Part shown: positions 18,147 through 26,871 of the stretch, piece after piece
How the letters are laid out: each line of letters begins with the position of its first letter
Numbering within the stretch: position 1 is the stretch's first letter
DNA from: an uncultured Collinsella sp.
Lineage (GTDB): Bacteria; Actinomycetota; Coriobacteriia; Coriobacteriales; Coriobacteriaceae
Direction of reading: 5' to 3'
DNA: 64,000 bases
Assembly (NCBI GenBank): GCA_900542165.1
Contig: UQMM01000009.1
Coordinates: 5,054 to 69,053, forward strand
Notes under the pieces: generated by a model
Database searches by the model: none
Seen by the model: the letters and a program-made list of their open reading frames with translations, nothing else
Told to the model about the DNA's origin: nothing
Position numbers and translations under genes: made by a program

Positions 18147-18932
18147 CTATTTGTCCTCGAGATAACGCGAGAGGAACTCGCGGGTACGCTGGTGCTTGGG
18201 GTTGCCAAAGAGCTCCGCCGGCGCGGCGTCCTCGAGGACCACGCCCTTGTCCATAAAGACCACGCGGTCGGACACCGTGCGGGCAAAGGCCATCTCGTGC
18301 GTGACGACGACCATGGTCATGCCGTCGGCAGCGAGCTTGCGCATGACCTCGAGCACCTCTCCCACGATCTCGGGGTCGAGTGCGGAGGTCGGCTCGTCGA
18401 ACAGCATGATCTGCGGATTCATGCATAGGGCACGAGCGATGGCAACGCGCTGCTTTTGGCCGCCGGACAGGCGACCCACGGCGGCGTGCGCGAACTTCTC
18501 GAGCCCCACGCTCGTCAGATGCTCCATCGCGACCTTCTCGGCCTCGACCTTGCTCATCTTTTTGAGCGTGACGGGCGCGAGCGTGCAGTTGTCGAGCACA
18601 TCCATGTTGTTGAACAGGTTAAAGCCCTGGAACACCATGCCGATGTCCTCGCGCAGCTTGTTGATGTTGCAGCGCTCGGCCGTGAGGTCCTGGCCGTGGA
18701 ACCAGATGTGGCCCGCGTCCGGGGTCTCGAGCAGATTGAGGCAGCGCAGGAAGGTCGACTTGCCCGAACCCGAGGCGCCGATGATGGTGACGACCTCGCC
18801 GGGATTGACGGACAGGTCGATGCCCTTGAGTACCTCGAGCGAGCCGAAGCTCTTGCGCAGGCCCTCGACGCGGATGAGCGGCTCATTGGTCTGTGCGGCG
18901 GCCGCAACGCCGGTAATGGCGGTATCTGCCAT
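18147..18932 (-). CDS. Polar amino-acid ABC importer, ATP-binding protein
   Basis: ATPase of a GlnQ/HisP-type importer. 261 residues from the ATG at 18930-18932 (GAGGAG ahead; a longer frame lacks homology). Walker [11 protein letters not shown]-loop MVFQGFNLF, signature LSGGQKQR, Walker [13 protein letters not shown] and H-loop VVTHEM are intact. Lies 22 bases after the permease gene and about 70 bases before the M20 peptidase, all in one direction. The family members bind cystine, glutamine, arginine and similar substrates; the actual one is not readable here. Confidence 0.95.
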   Translation of the reverse strand: MADTAITGVAAAAQTNEPLIRVEGLRKSFGSLEVLKGIDLSVNPGEVVTIIGASGSGKSTFLRCLNLLETPDAGHIWFHGQDLTAERCNINKLREDIGMVFQGFNLFNNMDVLDNCTLAPVTLKKMSKVEAEKVAMEHLTSVGLEKFAHAAVGRLSGGQKQRVAIARALCMNPQIMLFDEPTSALDPEIVGEVLEVMRKLAADGMTMVVVTHEMAFARTVSDRVVFMDKGVVLEDAAPAELFGNPKHQRTREFLSRYLEDK

Positions 18933-18954
18933 GATGATTCTCCTCGTCTTGAGC

Positions 18955-20103
18955 CTAGTTGGAGCTGGGCAGCGTGACCGGAGCCTCGGCGCCGAGCTTT
19001 TTGCCAAAGGCCTCGAGCAGGCGGCTCGCCACAAGCGTCAGGATCAGGTAGACCACGAGCGCCACGCAGTAGACTTCCATCTGGCGGTAGTACACGCCGG
19101 CGACGGTGGTGGTGGCGTACATGAGGTCGAACACGCCGATAACCGAGAGCACCGACGAATCCTTGATGTTGATGATGAGCTCGTTGGTGAGCGCCGGGAT
19201 CGCGTTTTTAATGCCCTGGGGGAACACGACTTTGCGCATGGCTTGCCACTGCGACAGGCCCAGCGAGCGTGCTGCCTCGGCCTGGCCGGGATCGATGGAC
19301 TCGATGCCGCCGCGCAGGACCTCCATCATGTAGGCGGTGGAGTTGAGCGAGATGGTGACGAGGCCGGCGGTGAAGGTGCTCCAAATCTGGTTGGCCTGAG
19401 CGGTCTCGAAGCCCATGCCGCGCAAAACGGTGAAGCCCGCGTAATAGATGAGCAGACCCTGGACCATCATGGGCGTGCCGCGCACGATGGTAGAGTAGAC
19501 GGTCGCAAAGCCGCGGCCGATACTCTTAAAGAAGCGCACCAGATCGTTATCCACGCGGTCGAACGTCTGAATACGCAGGAACACGAAGAGCAGCGCCAGG
19601 AAGAATGCGATGACGGTACCGAAGGTGGCAAGCGCGATGGTGATCTCGATACCGCGAATAAAGAAGTCCCCGCTCTTGTAGGTCATGTAGACCAGGCTCG
19701 ACAAAAAGTCGCTGGGGTTGGAATCCGAGACAATGCTCACCTGCACCAGGTCGATAAACGACATGACGCAGCGGTCCACGAAAAAGATCGCCGCGATGGC
19801 GACCACGACGTAGCTGCCTAAGCGTGCGCCACGACGGAAACGCTCGGATGCGAACGGCGACTTTTCGCGATAGTCACTCCAGTGCATGAGCTTGGTGACC
19901 AGCGCCGCCGTCGACACGACGAGCCAGGCCCACAGGATCGCCCAAAGGCAATCTTGGAACACGCCCGTGGGGGCCAAGAAGCTCAGCGGCGTGGGGTTGC
20001 GCTGGCTAAACGCCAGGCCGAGCGCCGCGATAACGCTCGTGCCTAGGTATACATAACGGTGGTCGGCCTTGATAAAGGAGGCCAGGCGATTGATGGTTTT
20101 CAT
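18955..20103 (-). CDS. Polar amino-acid ABC importer, permease
   Basis: Membrane subunit of the HisM/GlnP type. 382 residues, well above the usual 220-300: about 165 N-terminal residues contain three additional hydrophobic segments ([42 protein letters not shown]) before the transport domain. The coupling motif [21 protein letters not shown] docks the ATPase. Starts ten bases after the substrate-binding protein gene. Confidence 0.93.
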   Translation of the reverse strand: MKTINRLASFIKADHRYVYLGTSVIAALGLAFSQRNPTPLSFLAPTGVFQDCLWAILWAWLVVSTAALVTKLMHWSDYREKSPFASERFRRGARLGSYVVVAIAAIFFVDRCVMSFIDLVQVSIVSDSNPSDFLSSLVYMTYKSGDFFIRGIEITIALATFGTVIAFFLALLFVFLRIQTFDRVDNDLVRFFKSIGRGFATVYSTIVRGTPMMVQGLLIYYAGFTVLRGMGFETAQANQIWSTFTAGLVTISLNSTAYMMEVLRGGIESIDPGQAEAARSLGLSQWQAMRKVVFPQGIKNAIPALTNELIINIKDSSVLSVIGVFDLMYATTTVAGVYYRQMEVYCVALVVYLILTLVASRLLEAFGKKLGAEAPVTLPSSN

Positions 20104-20112
20104 GCTGCCTCC

Positions 20113-21039
20113 CTATGCCGGCTGACGGTCGAGGCACGCGTCCCACATTTGGTCGCGCTCCTCTTGGCTAATGCCCTTGAGTGTCTTGTCGATGAGCTTA
20201 AGGAGTTTGTCCGAACCCTTGCGGCAGCCGACGTTTGCCGCGACCTCCTGCTTAAAGCCCTCGCCCTCGGCAAAATGAATGGGGACGATGCCCGGGTTTT
20301 GGGCCATATAGCCCTTCTCGTTCTCGGTGTTATAGGTCACGGCGTCGCACGTGCCCTGCAGCAGGTTCGAAAACACCGTGGGAACCGAATCGACCGGGTT
20401 CTTGTGGACAACGCCCGGAATCTCGTCGATGACGGTATCGAGCATGGTGTCCTTTTGGCCGAGCACCGTAGCGCCGCTAAAGTCGCTGAGCTTGGTCGCG
20501 TTTTGGTAGGGCGAGCCCTCTTTTACGAACAGGCCAAAGTAACCGATAAAGTACGGATCGGAGAAGCCGACAGACTCCTCGCGCTCGGGCGTGGCGCTCA
20601 TGCCGGCGATGATGAGGTCGATCTGGCCGTTGTTGAGCGAATCGATAAGACCCGAGAAGCTCTGCTTGACGGCAACGGGCTCGCCACCGAGGGCTTTGCA
20701 GACGATCTTGGCGATCTGCACGTCGTAGCCATCGGCATAGGCACCCTGCACGTTGTCGATGGGGATGGTGTATTCACTGGCTTCGGAAACCTGCCAGTTG
20801 TACGGGGCGTAGGCCGCCTCCATGCCGATGCGGATCTCATCCTTGCCGATCACGGAATCGGACAGGTCGTCGCGACCGCCGCCCGTCGTGGGCTGAACCA
20901 CCTTGAGCGTGGACGGGCGCTGACAGCCGGCGAGCGCGCCGGCGACGACGGAAGCGCTCGCAGCGAGAGCGCTACCCAAAAAGATGCGACGGCTGCATAC
21001 CGGCTGGGTCTGCGCATCGCACTGTTGGGGAGAATGCAT
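20113..21039 (-). CDS. Polar amino-acid ABC importer, substrate-binding lipoprotein
   Basis: Extracytoplasmic binding protein of the SBP_bac_3 family, 308 residues from the ATG at 21037-21039 (GGAAGG ahead). The leader CSRRIFLGSALAAS has a twin-arginine pattern and ends in the lipobox LAGC, so a lipid-anchored, possibly Tat-exported protein is predicted. Typical ligand-pocket segments are IRIGMEAAYAPYNW, GYDVQIAKIV, DLIIAGMSATPERE and VGFSDPYF. First gene of the importer-M20 peptidase unit; a copy of the structured repeat (21165-21315) lies upstream. Confidence 0.93.
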   Translation of the reverse strand: MHSPQQCDAQTQPVCSRRIFLGSALAASASVVAGALAGCQRPSTLKVVQPTTGGGRDDLSDSVIGKDEIRIGMEAAYAPYNWQVSEASEYTIPIDNVQGAYADGYDVQIAKIVCKALGGEPVAVKQSFSGLIDSLNNGQIDLIIAGMSATPEREESVGFSDPYFIGYFGLFVKEGSPYQNATKLSDFSGATVLGQKDTMLDTVIDEIPGVVHKNPVDSVPTVFSNLLQGTCDAVTYNTENEKGYMAQNPGIVPIHFAEGEGFKQEVAANVGCRKGSDKLLKLIDKTLKGISQEERDQMWDACLDRQPA

Positions 21040-21164
21040 AATCTGCCTTCCCTGTTGAATCGTATGCTGACGACTTAACAGGATATACGCCAGCGACCAG
21101 CAGCGCGGCACAAGCTCGAAAAATTAATAGACACACGGTAGTCATTGGGAACGTCGATGTTTTG

Positions 21165-21315
21165 GCAATGCCAGCGAGCGCCGCCCAAAGCGAACAAGTT
21201 GGCATGAAAAAGGCAAGGCATAGACCTTCTGGTCATGCCTTGCCTTTTGAATGACAAATTGTCGCTTTGGGTGGCGCGCAGCGTCGACCGGCCCGCCGTT
21301 CGCCAGAACGGCGGA
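21165..21315. repeat. Structured element, copy C of three
   Basis: Same nested design as copy A: GCGCCGCCCAAAGCG with CGCTTTGGGTGGCGC (15 pairs including one wobble), ACAA/TTGT, TGGCAT/ATGACA with one mismatch, a longer central hairpin, the conserved GCAGCGTCGA, and a closing hairpin CCGCCGTT / AACGGCGG just before the epimerase stop. It fills most of the 280-base gap between the epimerase and the importer. Confidence 0.85.
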
Positions 21316-21319
21316 ACCT

Positions 21320-22213
21320 CTAGAGCAGGGTGACGCTAAAGCTACATTTATCGGTAGCGCCGGGAGCCAAGGTGATGGTGTTGACCTTGTGCTCAAAAAC
21401 ATCGTCCTCGGTGTCCATGGTGGTATGACCGGTCCAGGGCTCGAGCGCCACAAACGGAGCGTCGTTGGCGGCAGACCACACGCCGATGTACTTAAAGCCC
21501 TCAAAGTCGATCTTGACGCCGTGGCCCGACTTGCGGCCGCGCAGTGTGAGCGTGGAGCCCGGAGTATCGGTGAACATGATGGCATCGTTATCGAAGCTGC
21601 GGTGCGTGATGGGCAGCACGTCCGAGTTATCGGGCGCCTTGTAGCTGCCCTCGAACGTCATAAGACCGTCGGGCGTGATGATGGGAGCCTCGTTGGTCCA
21701 AGCCTCGGTAAACGCCAACTCGTAATCCTCGAACGCCTCGTCCTCGGCACCGGGGGCGGGCACGTTAAATGCGGGGTGGCCGCCCACCGAGAACGGCAGG
21801 TCCACGTCGCCGGTGTTGGTGACGGCAAAGGTCTGCGTGAGGGTGGCGTCGCCGGTCAAGGCATAGGTCATGTTGAGCTTAAAGTGGAACGGGAACGCCT
21901 TGAGCGACTCGGGCGTATCGGTAATCTCGTACGTTACCGAGGAGCCGTCCTCCGAAACCTCGACCAGCTTGTGCTCGACAATGCGCGCGAGTCCGTGGCG
22001 CGGCATCTCGCAGGTGCCGGCCGCAGACGTTGCCGTGTTGTTGCGCAGCGAGCCCACAATAGGGAACAGGATGGGCGCGTGCTTGCCCCAAAAGGCGGGG
22101 TCGCCCTGCCACAGATACTCGTTGCCGTTGAGGGCAAGGCTCGTGAGCTGGGCGCCCATGGAATCGATGGCCGCGGTGAGGCCGCCGCGCTTGATGGTAG
22201 TGACGGTAGACAT
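21320..22213 (-). CDS. Aldose 1-epimerase family protein (LacX/YeaD type)
   Basis: Galactose-mutarotase-fold protein, 297 residues from the ATG at 22211-22213 with GGAGG seven bases ahead. Signature segments are QGDPAFWGKHAPILFPIVG, RHGLAR (conserved His of the fold), VGGHPAFN with a second His, and ALEPWTGH with a Glu near the C terminus as catalytic-base candidate. LacX-type members probably act on phosphorylated or free hexoses; substrate unknown. Monocistronic by position. Confidence 0.85.
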   Translation of the reverse strand: MSTVTTIKRGGLTAAIDSMGAQLTSLALNGNEYLWQGDPAFWGKHAPILFPIVGSLRNNTATSAAGTCEMPRHGLARIVEHKLVEVSEDGSSVTYEITDTPESLKAFPFHFKLNMTYALTGDATLTQTFAVTNTGDVDLPFSVGGHPAFNVPAPGAEDEAFEDYELAFTEAWTNEAPIITPDGLMTFEGSYKAPDNSDVLPITHRSFDNDAIMFTDTPGSTLTLRGRKSGHGVKIDFEGFKYIGVWSAANDAPFVALEPWTGHTTMDTEDDVFEHKVNTITLAPGATDKCSFSVTLL

Positions 22214-22325
22214 GCTACTTCCTCCAAAAGTAAACAATAGTGTCGAGGGCTATTGTCCCACTCTTGGCGACGGGACGGGACGGCAGGCGATTATTGAGTA
22301 GCCATAGCGGAATGAGCGGGAGCGC

Positions 22326-23195
22326 CTACTGGGTATCCACGTAAAGGTCGAACCCGCCCTGCGGTGTGGTGTCGACCGTGTCGGGCGCCTGTGAGTTAAA
22401 GCTCACGGGGACCATGCGCTTTGAGGCGCGGAAGCGCGTGCCGTCGGTGGCGACGGGCGGTTCATCGACCGTGAGCTCGTAGTCGCCAGGCATGAGCTCG
22501 ATGCCGTCACCAGCGGAATTGACGTATTGATACTCGTCAATCGTCTGCCCTTTGAGCGTGCGCCCCACGATGTGGATGAGCATTTGGCTGTCGCCGCGCG
22601 CGGTGTCCCACGTCGCGCCGTCCTTGACCTCGACCGACACATGTACCGAGCGCGTACGACCGAGCGATTGCTCGACAGACATCTCGACCTTGGCGGCGTC
22701 TTTTCGCTGTTGTTCGACATGGCTCCAGACGTTTCCAATTACCGAGCATGCGATAACGCCGGCCATAAAGGCAATAAGGATGGGGCCGAGCGGCGAGCGA
22801 CGTCCTGCATCTTCCTCGCGAGACAGATTGGGGCGACGTGTGGGTGCGGGCGCCTGAGCGCCCTGCGAGGGCACGTCGAGAATGCTGAAGGATGCCGTGC
22901 TGTCGGGGTCGATAGTGTGACGCGGCTGTGGGGTCTTTGCCGGCGAGATGGACATGTCGGCTGGCTCGCCGAGCGTGGCCGTAGCGTCGGCCTTGGCCTC
23001 ATCGGCCTCGGCTTGGGCCCAAGCCTGCTCAAAGGTCAGGGGCTCGGCGGCATCGGAGGCGGCGTCAGGCTCGACAGCGGCATCGTTGCCGGTCTCGTCC
23101 TCGTCGCTCGACACGTCACGCGGCGCGGGCTCGTCCCACTCCTCGTCCGGAGCCTCACCCTCGCTATACCACCATTCAAAGTTATCGATATCCAT
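22326..23195 (-). CDS. Uncharacterised acidic single-pass membrane protein
   Basis: Family not recognised. 289 residues: an acidic, Ala/Asp/Glu-rich N-terminal half (about 1-130) that is probably disordered and cytoplasmic, one membrane segment at about 135-155 (PLGPILIAFMAGVIACSVIG), then a predicted external beta-rich domain with VHVSVEVKDGATWD, SQMLIHIVG and GDYELTVDEPP, and a closing GGFDLYVDTQ. A role as an envelope protein is inference. The ATG at 23193-23195 has AGGGG ahead. Divergent from the MFS gene across a repeat-bearing gap. Confidence 0.6.
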   Translation of the reverse strand: MDIDNFEWWYSEGEAPDEEWDEPAPRDVSSDEDETGNDAAVEPDAASDAAEPLTFEQAWAQAEADEAKADATATLGEPADMSISPAKTPQPRHTIDPDSTASFSILDVPSQGAQAPAPTRRPNLSREEDAGRRSPLGPILIAFMAGVIACSVIGNVWSHVEQQRKDAAKVEMSVEQSLGRTRSVHVSVEVKDGATWDTARGDSQMLIHIVGRTLKGQTIDEYQYVNSAGDGIELMPGDYELTVDEPPVATDGTRFRASKRMVPVSFNSQAPDTVDTTPQGGFDLYVDTQ

Positions 23196-23287
23196 ACGGG
23201 GCGCCCCTTAGGCCTCGCAAATAAACACTTGCTAGCTTTATACCCCCAGACGGCGCTGGAGCTCGCCGGCACAGACAGGAAAACCGT

Positions 23288-23338
23288 CACAACATTCGAC
23301 GCTTTTCCTCGTTTTCGAGATTTTCATCGAATGTTGTG
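23288..23338. repeat. 12-bp inverted repeat between divergent genes
   Basis: CACAACATTCGA (23288-23299) and TCGAATGTTGTG (23327-23338) are perfect complements with a 27-base interval that holds a small CTCG-TTTT-CGAG hairpin. It may be an operator for either divergent gene or another dispersed palindrome. Confidence 0.6.
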
Positions 23339-23365
23339 ATGGTTTGGGCGACTGGCCGGCAGCGC

Positions 23366-23398
23366 AATGTGACAAAGGGACTGCCCCTTTGTCACATT
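23366..23398. repeat. CAAAGGG/CCCTTTG hairpin, copy 1 of 4
   Basis: AATGTGACAAAGGG (23366-23379) pairs with CCCTTTGTCACATT (23385-23398), a perfect 14-bp stem with a 5-base loop. It sits 58 bases upstream of the MFS start. Confidence 0.9.
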
Positions 23399-23455
23399 CT
23401 GTTAGAGTTGCAGGGATTGAATCCCGCTTATCAATGCGACATTGGAGTGACAACC

Positions 23456-24697
23456 TTGATCGCCGCAACCACGCCTAAAAGTAAGTCAACCGCCGCCGCG
23501 CTCTCCCCTGCGCGCACCAAGCTCTGCCTGGCGCTGCTCGTGCTGTTGGGATTCTCGCTCGGCTGCTCCGAGTTCGTGGTCATCGGCATCGAAAGTGACT
23601 TGGCAACGGAACTCGGCGTATCGCTTGCCACCGCAGGCCAACTTATTAGCGTGTTCGCACTGGTCTACGCTATCGCGACGCCGGTGCTCGCGCTCAGCAC
23701 GGGGCGTTTTCGCCGCTACCAGCTGCTCGTGTGCTACAGCATCGTCTTTGTGCTCGGCAACCTGGTCATGGCGTTGGCGCCCAACTTCCAGGTGCTCTTT
23801 ATCTCGCGCATTGTCCTGGGCTCCGTCTCGGGCGCACTGCTCGCCGTAGGCGTGACGTACATCCCTGAGCTTCTGTCCCCGCAGCAAACTTCGCTTGCCA
23901 TCTCGGTAGTGTACGGTGCGTTTTCCGTGGCGATGGTCTTTGTGACCTCGATTGGCAAATTTGTGGCCGACACGCTCGATTGGCACGTGGCCATGTACGG
24001 CGCGCTGGCCTTTGCCGTTTTGATCTGCGGAGCGCTCGTGGCGTTTATGCCGCGCGCCGGGCAAACCGACGAGCCTGCCACCTTTCGCGAGCAGGCGGGT
24101 CTGCTGCGCGAGCCGAGCATCATCACTGGCATGCTCATCTTCTTGTTTGGCGTGGGGTCGGTCTATGTGTTCTACGGCTACGTGACGCCTTATCTTGAGC
24201 AGGTGCTGGGCATGGGCACGGTCGAAGCCAGTACCACGCTTATGGCCTACGGCGTGTTCTGCCTGGTCTCGAACATCCTGGGCGGATGGATCGATGCGCG
24301 CTTTGGCATGAAGGCGCTGCTTGTGACGTTTGTGCTGCAGGCGGCGGCATTGTTTGGGCTGTTTGCCGTAGGCGCTGCCATGCCGCTCGCACTTGTCTTT
24401 GTCTTTAGCCTGGCGATGCTCATGTACCTGTTCTCGGTGTCGTGCATCACGCACTTTATGGACGTGGCACGCAGCCGCCACCCCAAGTCGATGGTGCTCG
24501 CGAGCTCGGTAGAACCCATGGCGTTTAATGTCGGCATTTCGTTTGGCACCGCGGTGGGCGGCGCCGTGGTAAGCGGAGCTGGCATTGCCTACGTTGGCGC
24601 GGTCGGTGCCGTGTTCTCGCTTGTGGCCTGGGCGCTCACGCTGGTGACGATTAAGTTGGCTCGCTGGGAGCGCAAGCGGGCGAGGGCGCAGGCGTAG
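23456..24697 (+). CDS. MFS exporter (DHA1/AraJ-NepI-like)
   Basis: Twelve-helix major-facilitator transporter, 413 residues. The first helix region GFSLGCSEFVVIGI and the loop LSTGRFRRYQLL between helices 2 and 3 fit DHA1 drug or purine/sugar exporters. The frame is open back to 23336, but that part runs through the hairpin repeat; I choose TTG at 23456-23458 because GGAG lies eight bases upstream and the protein then begins just before helix 1. GTG at 23447 is the alternative. Substrate unknown. The phosphatase gene follows 45 bases downstream. Confidence 0.85.
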   Translation: MIAATTPKSKSTAAALSPARTKLCLALLVLLGFSLGCSEFVVIGIESDLATELGVSLATAGQLISVFALVYAIATPVLALSTGRFRRYQLLVCYSIVFVLGNLVMALAPNFQVLFISRIVLGSVSGALLAVGVTYIPELLSPQQTSLAISVVYGAFSVAMVFVTSIGKFVADTLDWHVAMYGALAFAVLICGALVAFMPRAGQTDEPATFREQAGLLREPSIITGMLIFLFGVGSVYVFYGYVTPYLEQVLGMGTVEASTTLMAYGVFCLVSNILGGWIDARFGMKALLVTFVLQAAALFGLFAVGAAMPLALVFVFSLAMLMYLFSVSCITHFMDVARSRHPKSMVLASSVEPMAFNVGISFGTAVGGAVVSGAGIAYVGAVGAVFSLVAWALTLVTIKLARWERKRARAQA

Positions 24698-24742
24698 ATG
24701 CGATACTCGAGCTCGATGATGGCGATCGAAAGGAAACCGCAT

Positions 24743-25189
24743 ATGCAACGTGTACTGTTTATCTGCCATGGGAATATCTGCCGCTCGACGATGGCTGAGT
24801 CGGTGTTTACCGAGCTGGTGCGCCGCGCTGGACGCGAGGCGGAGTTTGTCATTGATTCCGCTGCAACGTCGACCGAGGAGATCGGCAATCCGCCGCATCG
24901 TGGCACCGTTGCCAAGCTGCGTGAAGTCGGGATTCCCGTCGTTGCGCACCGCGCCCGCCAGGTGCGTCGCGCAGAGTATGGTAACTGGGACCACATTGTC
25001 TATATGGATGCCGAGAACGCGCGAGGTCTGCGTCGCATTTTTGGCAGCGACCCCGATGGCAAGATCTCGCGCCTGCTCGATTGGACCGATCGCCCCGGCG
25101 ACGTGGCCGATCCCTGGTACACCGGCAACTTCGATGCCACCTACCGCGATGTGCTCGCCGGCTGCACGGCCATGCTCGAGCAGTTATAG
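24743..25189 (+). CDS. Low-molecular-weight protein-tyrosine phosphatase
   Basis: Cytoplasmic phosphatase of the LMW-PTP family, 148 residues from the ATG at 24743 (AAAGGA ahead). The P-loop ICHGNICRST holds the CX5R nucleophile and Arg close to the N terminus, and the general acid is in VADPWYTGNF near the C terminus. In Actinobacteria and Firmicutes such enzymes act on tyrosine kinases or arginine phosphate; no kinase gene is nearby, so the target is open. Probably cotranscribed with the MFS gene. Confidence 0.94.
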   Translation: MQRVLFICHGNICRSTMAESVFTELVRRAGREAEFVIDSAATSTEEIGNPPHRGTVAKLREVGIPVVAHRARQVRRAEYGNWDHIVYMDAENARGLRRIFGSDPDGKISRLLDWTDRPGDVADPWYTGNFDATYRDVLAGCTAMLEQL

Positions 25190-25227
25190 GCAAGCGAGCA
25201 CGCGGACGCACGTGCCACGCCATCGGC

Positions 25228-25298
25228 ATAAAACGAGCGTGGATGATCTCCCACTTTGAGCGTTCAAGCGCGCTCTAAACGGGAGAAAATCCACGCTC
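25228..25298 (-). terminator. Large hairpin terminator between convergent genes
   Basis: GAGCGTGGAT (25235-25244) pairs with ATCCACGCTC (25289-25298), with inner CTCCC/GGGAG and GAGCG/CGCTC helices. On the minus strand the stem is followed by GTTTTATG, so it probably terminates the Cys-rich gene; it may serve both directions. Confidence 0.7.
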
Positions 25299-25300
25299 AA

Positions 25301-25630
25301 CTACTCGTCGACGATCTCGGCGAGCCAGACGTTCAACGTATCGACCTCGGGACAGCAGAACTTTGCCGTGCCGGGCTCGTTGCCGGGCACGGTACCGCCA
25401 TAGCGCAGGATGTCGATATAGGGAAAGCCCACATGGCAGGCCATGGCGCACATCTTGCCGCGGTCGCGGTCGAAGTCGAAGACGTCACCCGGCTTGTGCC
25501 CGTGATGGCAGCGGCATGTGCCCAGCTGGTCCACGCAGCTAATGCGAATACGCGGACGCTTGCCACGCGGCGCGCCGAGCGGCTTGTTCTCGCCCGCCGC
25601 CTCGGTACTGCTCTCGTCGGCGTTACTCAT
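25301..25630 (-). CDS. Cys-rich small protein, TIGR04076-like
   Basis: 109 residues from the ATG at 25628-25630. The core has a cysteine-rich pattern: RISCVDQLGTCRCHHGHKPG, then KMCAMACH and FCCPEVDTLNVW. This arrangement resembles the TIGR04076 family of uncharacterised proteins, which may bind metal; no function is established. The start overlaps the stop of the pyridoxal kinase gene (ATGAGTAA), implying coupled translation. Confidence 0.7.
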   Translation of the reverse strand: MSNADESSTEAAGENKPLGAPRGKRPRIRISCVDQLGTCRCHHGHKPGDVFDFDRDRGKMCAMACHVGFPYIDILRYGGTVPGNEPGTAKFCCPEVDTLNVWLAEIVDE

Positions 25631-26447
25631 GGTCAATCACATCCAGGCAGGCCTCGATGGGAAGGCCGGCGGACTTATCCTCCTGGTCGGCATTGCGCTC
25701 GATAAGCTCGGCTACCACGCGCATGGCATCGCTCGTCGCGCGCTGCAGACTCCAACCTGCCATAACGCGGCCGACGAGCACCGCCGAGAACGTGTCGCCC
25801 GTGCCCGGGAAGTAGACCGGGATCAGGTCGAAGGGAATCGTAAAGTACTCCCCCGCCACATGGTCGTAACCGATGACGACATTCGCACCGTCGACCACAG
25901 CGCTCGTAATGACCACCGACTTGGCGCCCAAGGCACGCACGGCATCCACAAGAGCGCGGCCCTTATCGGGCGTGATTTGCTCGGCAATGGGCGTATCGGT
26001 GAGCAGGCACGCCTCGGTGTAGTTTGGCACCGCATAGTCGGCGCACTCGAGCAGGCTGCGCATGAGGCCGATCGTGGACTCGGGCACGCCGGCGTAGAGC
26101 TTGCCGTTGTCGCCCATGATGGGGTCGACGAACACCTTGGTGCCCTTTTGCGCGCGACGGTGGCAGAAGTCCGAAATAATGCGCGTCTCTTCCTCGGTCA
26201 CGATAAAGCCGGTGGAGATGGCGTCGAACTCAAAGCCGAGATCCTCCCAGATGGCGAGGCTCTGGCGCACGTACTCGGTGGTGTCATGGATGTAGAACTT
26301 GGGATAGTTGAGCGTATCGGACACAAGTGCCGTCGGCAGATTGTGGATACGGTAACCCATGTGCGACAGCACCGGCAGCATGGCGGAAAGCGCAACCTTG
26401 CCGTAGCCGCACATATCGTTGATCAGCAGCAGCTGAGTGTTCTTCAT
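25623..26447 (-). CDS. Pyridoxamine/pyridoxal kinase (PdxY/PdxK type)
   Basis: Ribokinase-superfamily kinase making pyridoxal 5'-phosphate in vitamin B6 salvage. 274 residues. N-terminal LLINDMCGYGKVALS corresponds to the SxGxG substrate segment, DPIMGDNGKLY is the family motif, and PGTGDTFSAVLVG supplies the anion hole and catalytic Asp. The ATG at 26445-26447 has AGGGAGA upstream. The Cys-rich gene follows with an 8-base overlap. Confidence 0.88.
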   Translation of the reverse strand: MKNTQLLLINDMCGYGKVALSAMLPVLSHMGYRIHNLPTALVSDTLNYPKFYIHDTTEYVRQSLAIWEDLGFEFDAISTGFIVTEEETRIISDFCHRRAQKGTKVFVDPIMGDNGKLYAGVPESTIGLMRSLLECADYAVPNYTEACLLTDTPIAEQITPDKGRALVDAVRALGAKSVVITSAVVDGANVVIGYDHVAGEYFTIPFDLIPVYFPGTGDTFSAVLVGRVMAGWSLQRATSDAMRVVAELIERNADQEDKSAGLPIEACLDVIDHE

Positions 26448-26627
26448 GAGGGTCTCCCTTGCTTCGGGCGCGGCGCGGCAGCGCCACAGTGCGACTAAGT
26501 GTAGCGCAGGAGGCGTCGTGAGCAGTCACTAGGGTCGCGAAGAGCGCATTGTTGCGGATAGGTTTCGGAAATGGGAGGCGAATCACGGCAGTAGCGGCGC
26601 AGTAGCTGCCACCTATTTACTACCATT
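26448..26627. other. Intergenic DNA upstream of the pyridoxal kinase gene, nothing recognised
   Basis: First part of a 692-base gap between the divergent kinase and MarR genes. No supportable gene is seen; the kinase promoter is presumably here. The remainder of the gap is occupied by three different repeats and the marR promoter. Confidence 0.5.
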
Positions 26628-26783
26628 CCAAAACTATGCCGGATTACTACGATAAACCGCCAGTCTCCAACCACAACAAATTGCACTCCAGCAAAACCGC
26701 AGGTAGACAGCTTGTGATTTTCCGAAAAACAATGCCGAGGTCTGAGATTTCGAATTCATCGTAGTAATCCGGCATAGTTTTGG
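26628..26783. repeat. 26-bp inverted-repeat element with conserved core, copy 1 of 2
   Basis: Perfect 26-bp arms at 26628-26653 and 26758-26783 (left arm includes ATGCCGGATTACTACG) flank 104 bases. Inside is ACCGCAGGTAGACAGCTTG followed by ATTTTCCGAAAA, matched by copy 2 at 36163-36329 (ACCGCAGGTAAACGGCTTG, ATTTTCGGAAAA). No open reading frame of interest. Confidence 0.85.
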
Positions 26784-26821
26784 GCAAAGCAGCTTCGGAA
26801 GGGTGTCACCGCAGCCCAAAA

Positions 26822-26852
26822 TGATCCGTTATCCTCCGTCCCCCACGGATCA
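26822..26852. repeat. 31-bp palindromic repeat, intergenic copy 2
   Basis: TGATCCGT (26822-26829) and ACGGATCA (26845-26852) form an 8-bp stem around TCCTCCGTCCCC. Copy 1 lies in frame inside the M20 peptidase gene. Confidence 0.85.
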
Positions 26853-26871
26853 CTCAAATGCCAACCCAGGC

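Noticed and set aside
23486..24994. Minus-strand open frame of 502 codons opposite the MFS and phosphatase genes
   Set aside because: Arg/His-rich nonsense sequence opposite genes with strong motifs.
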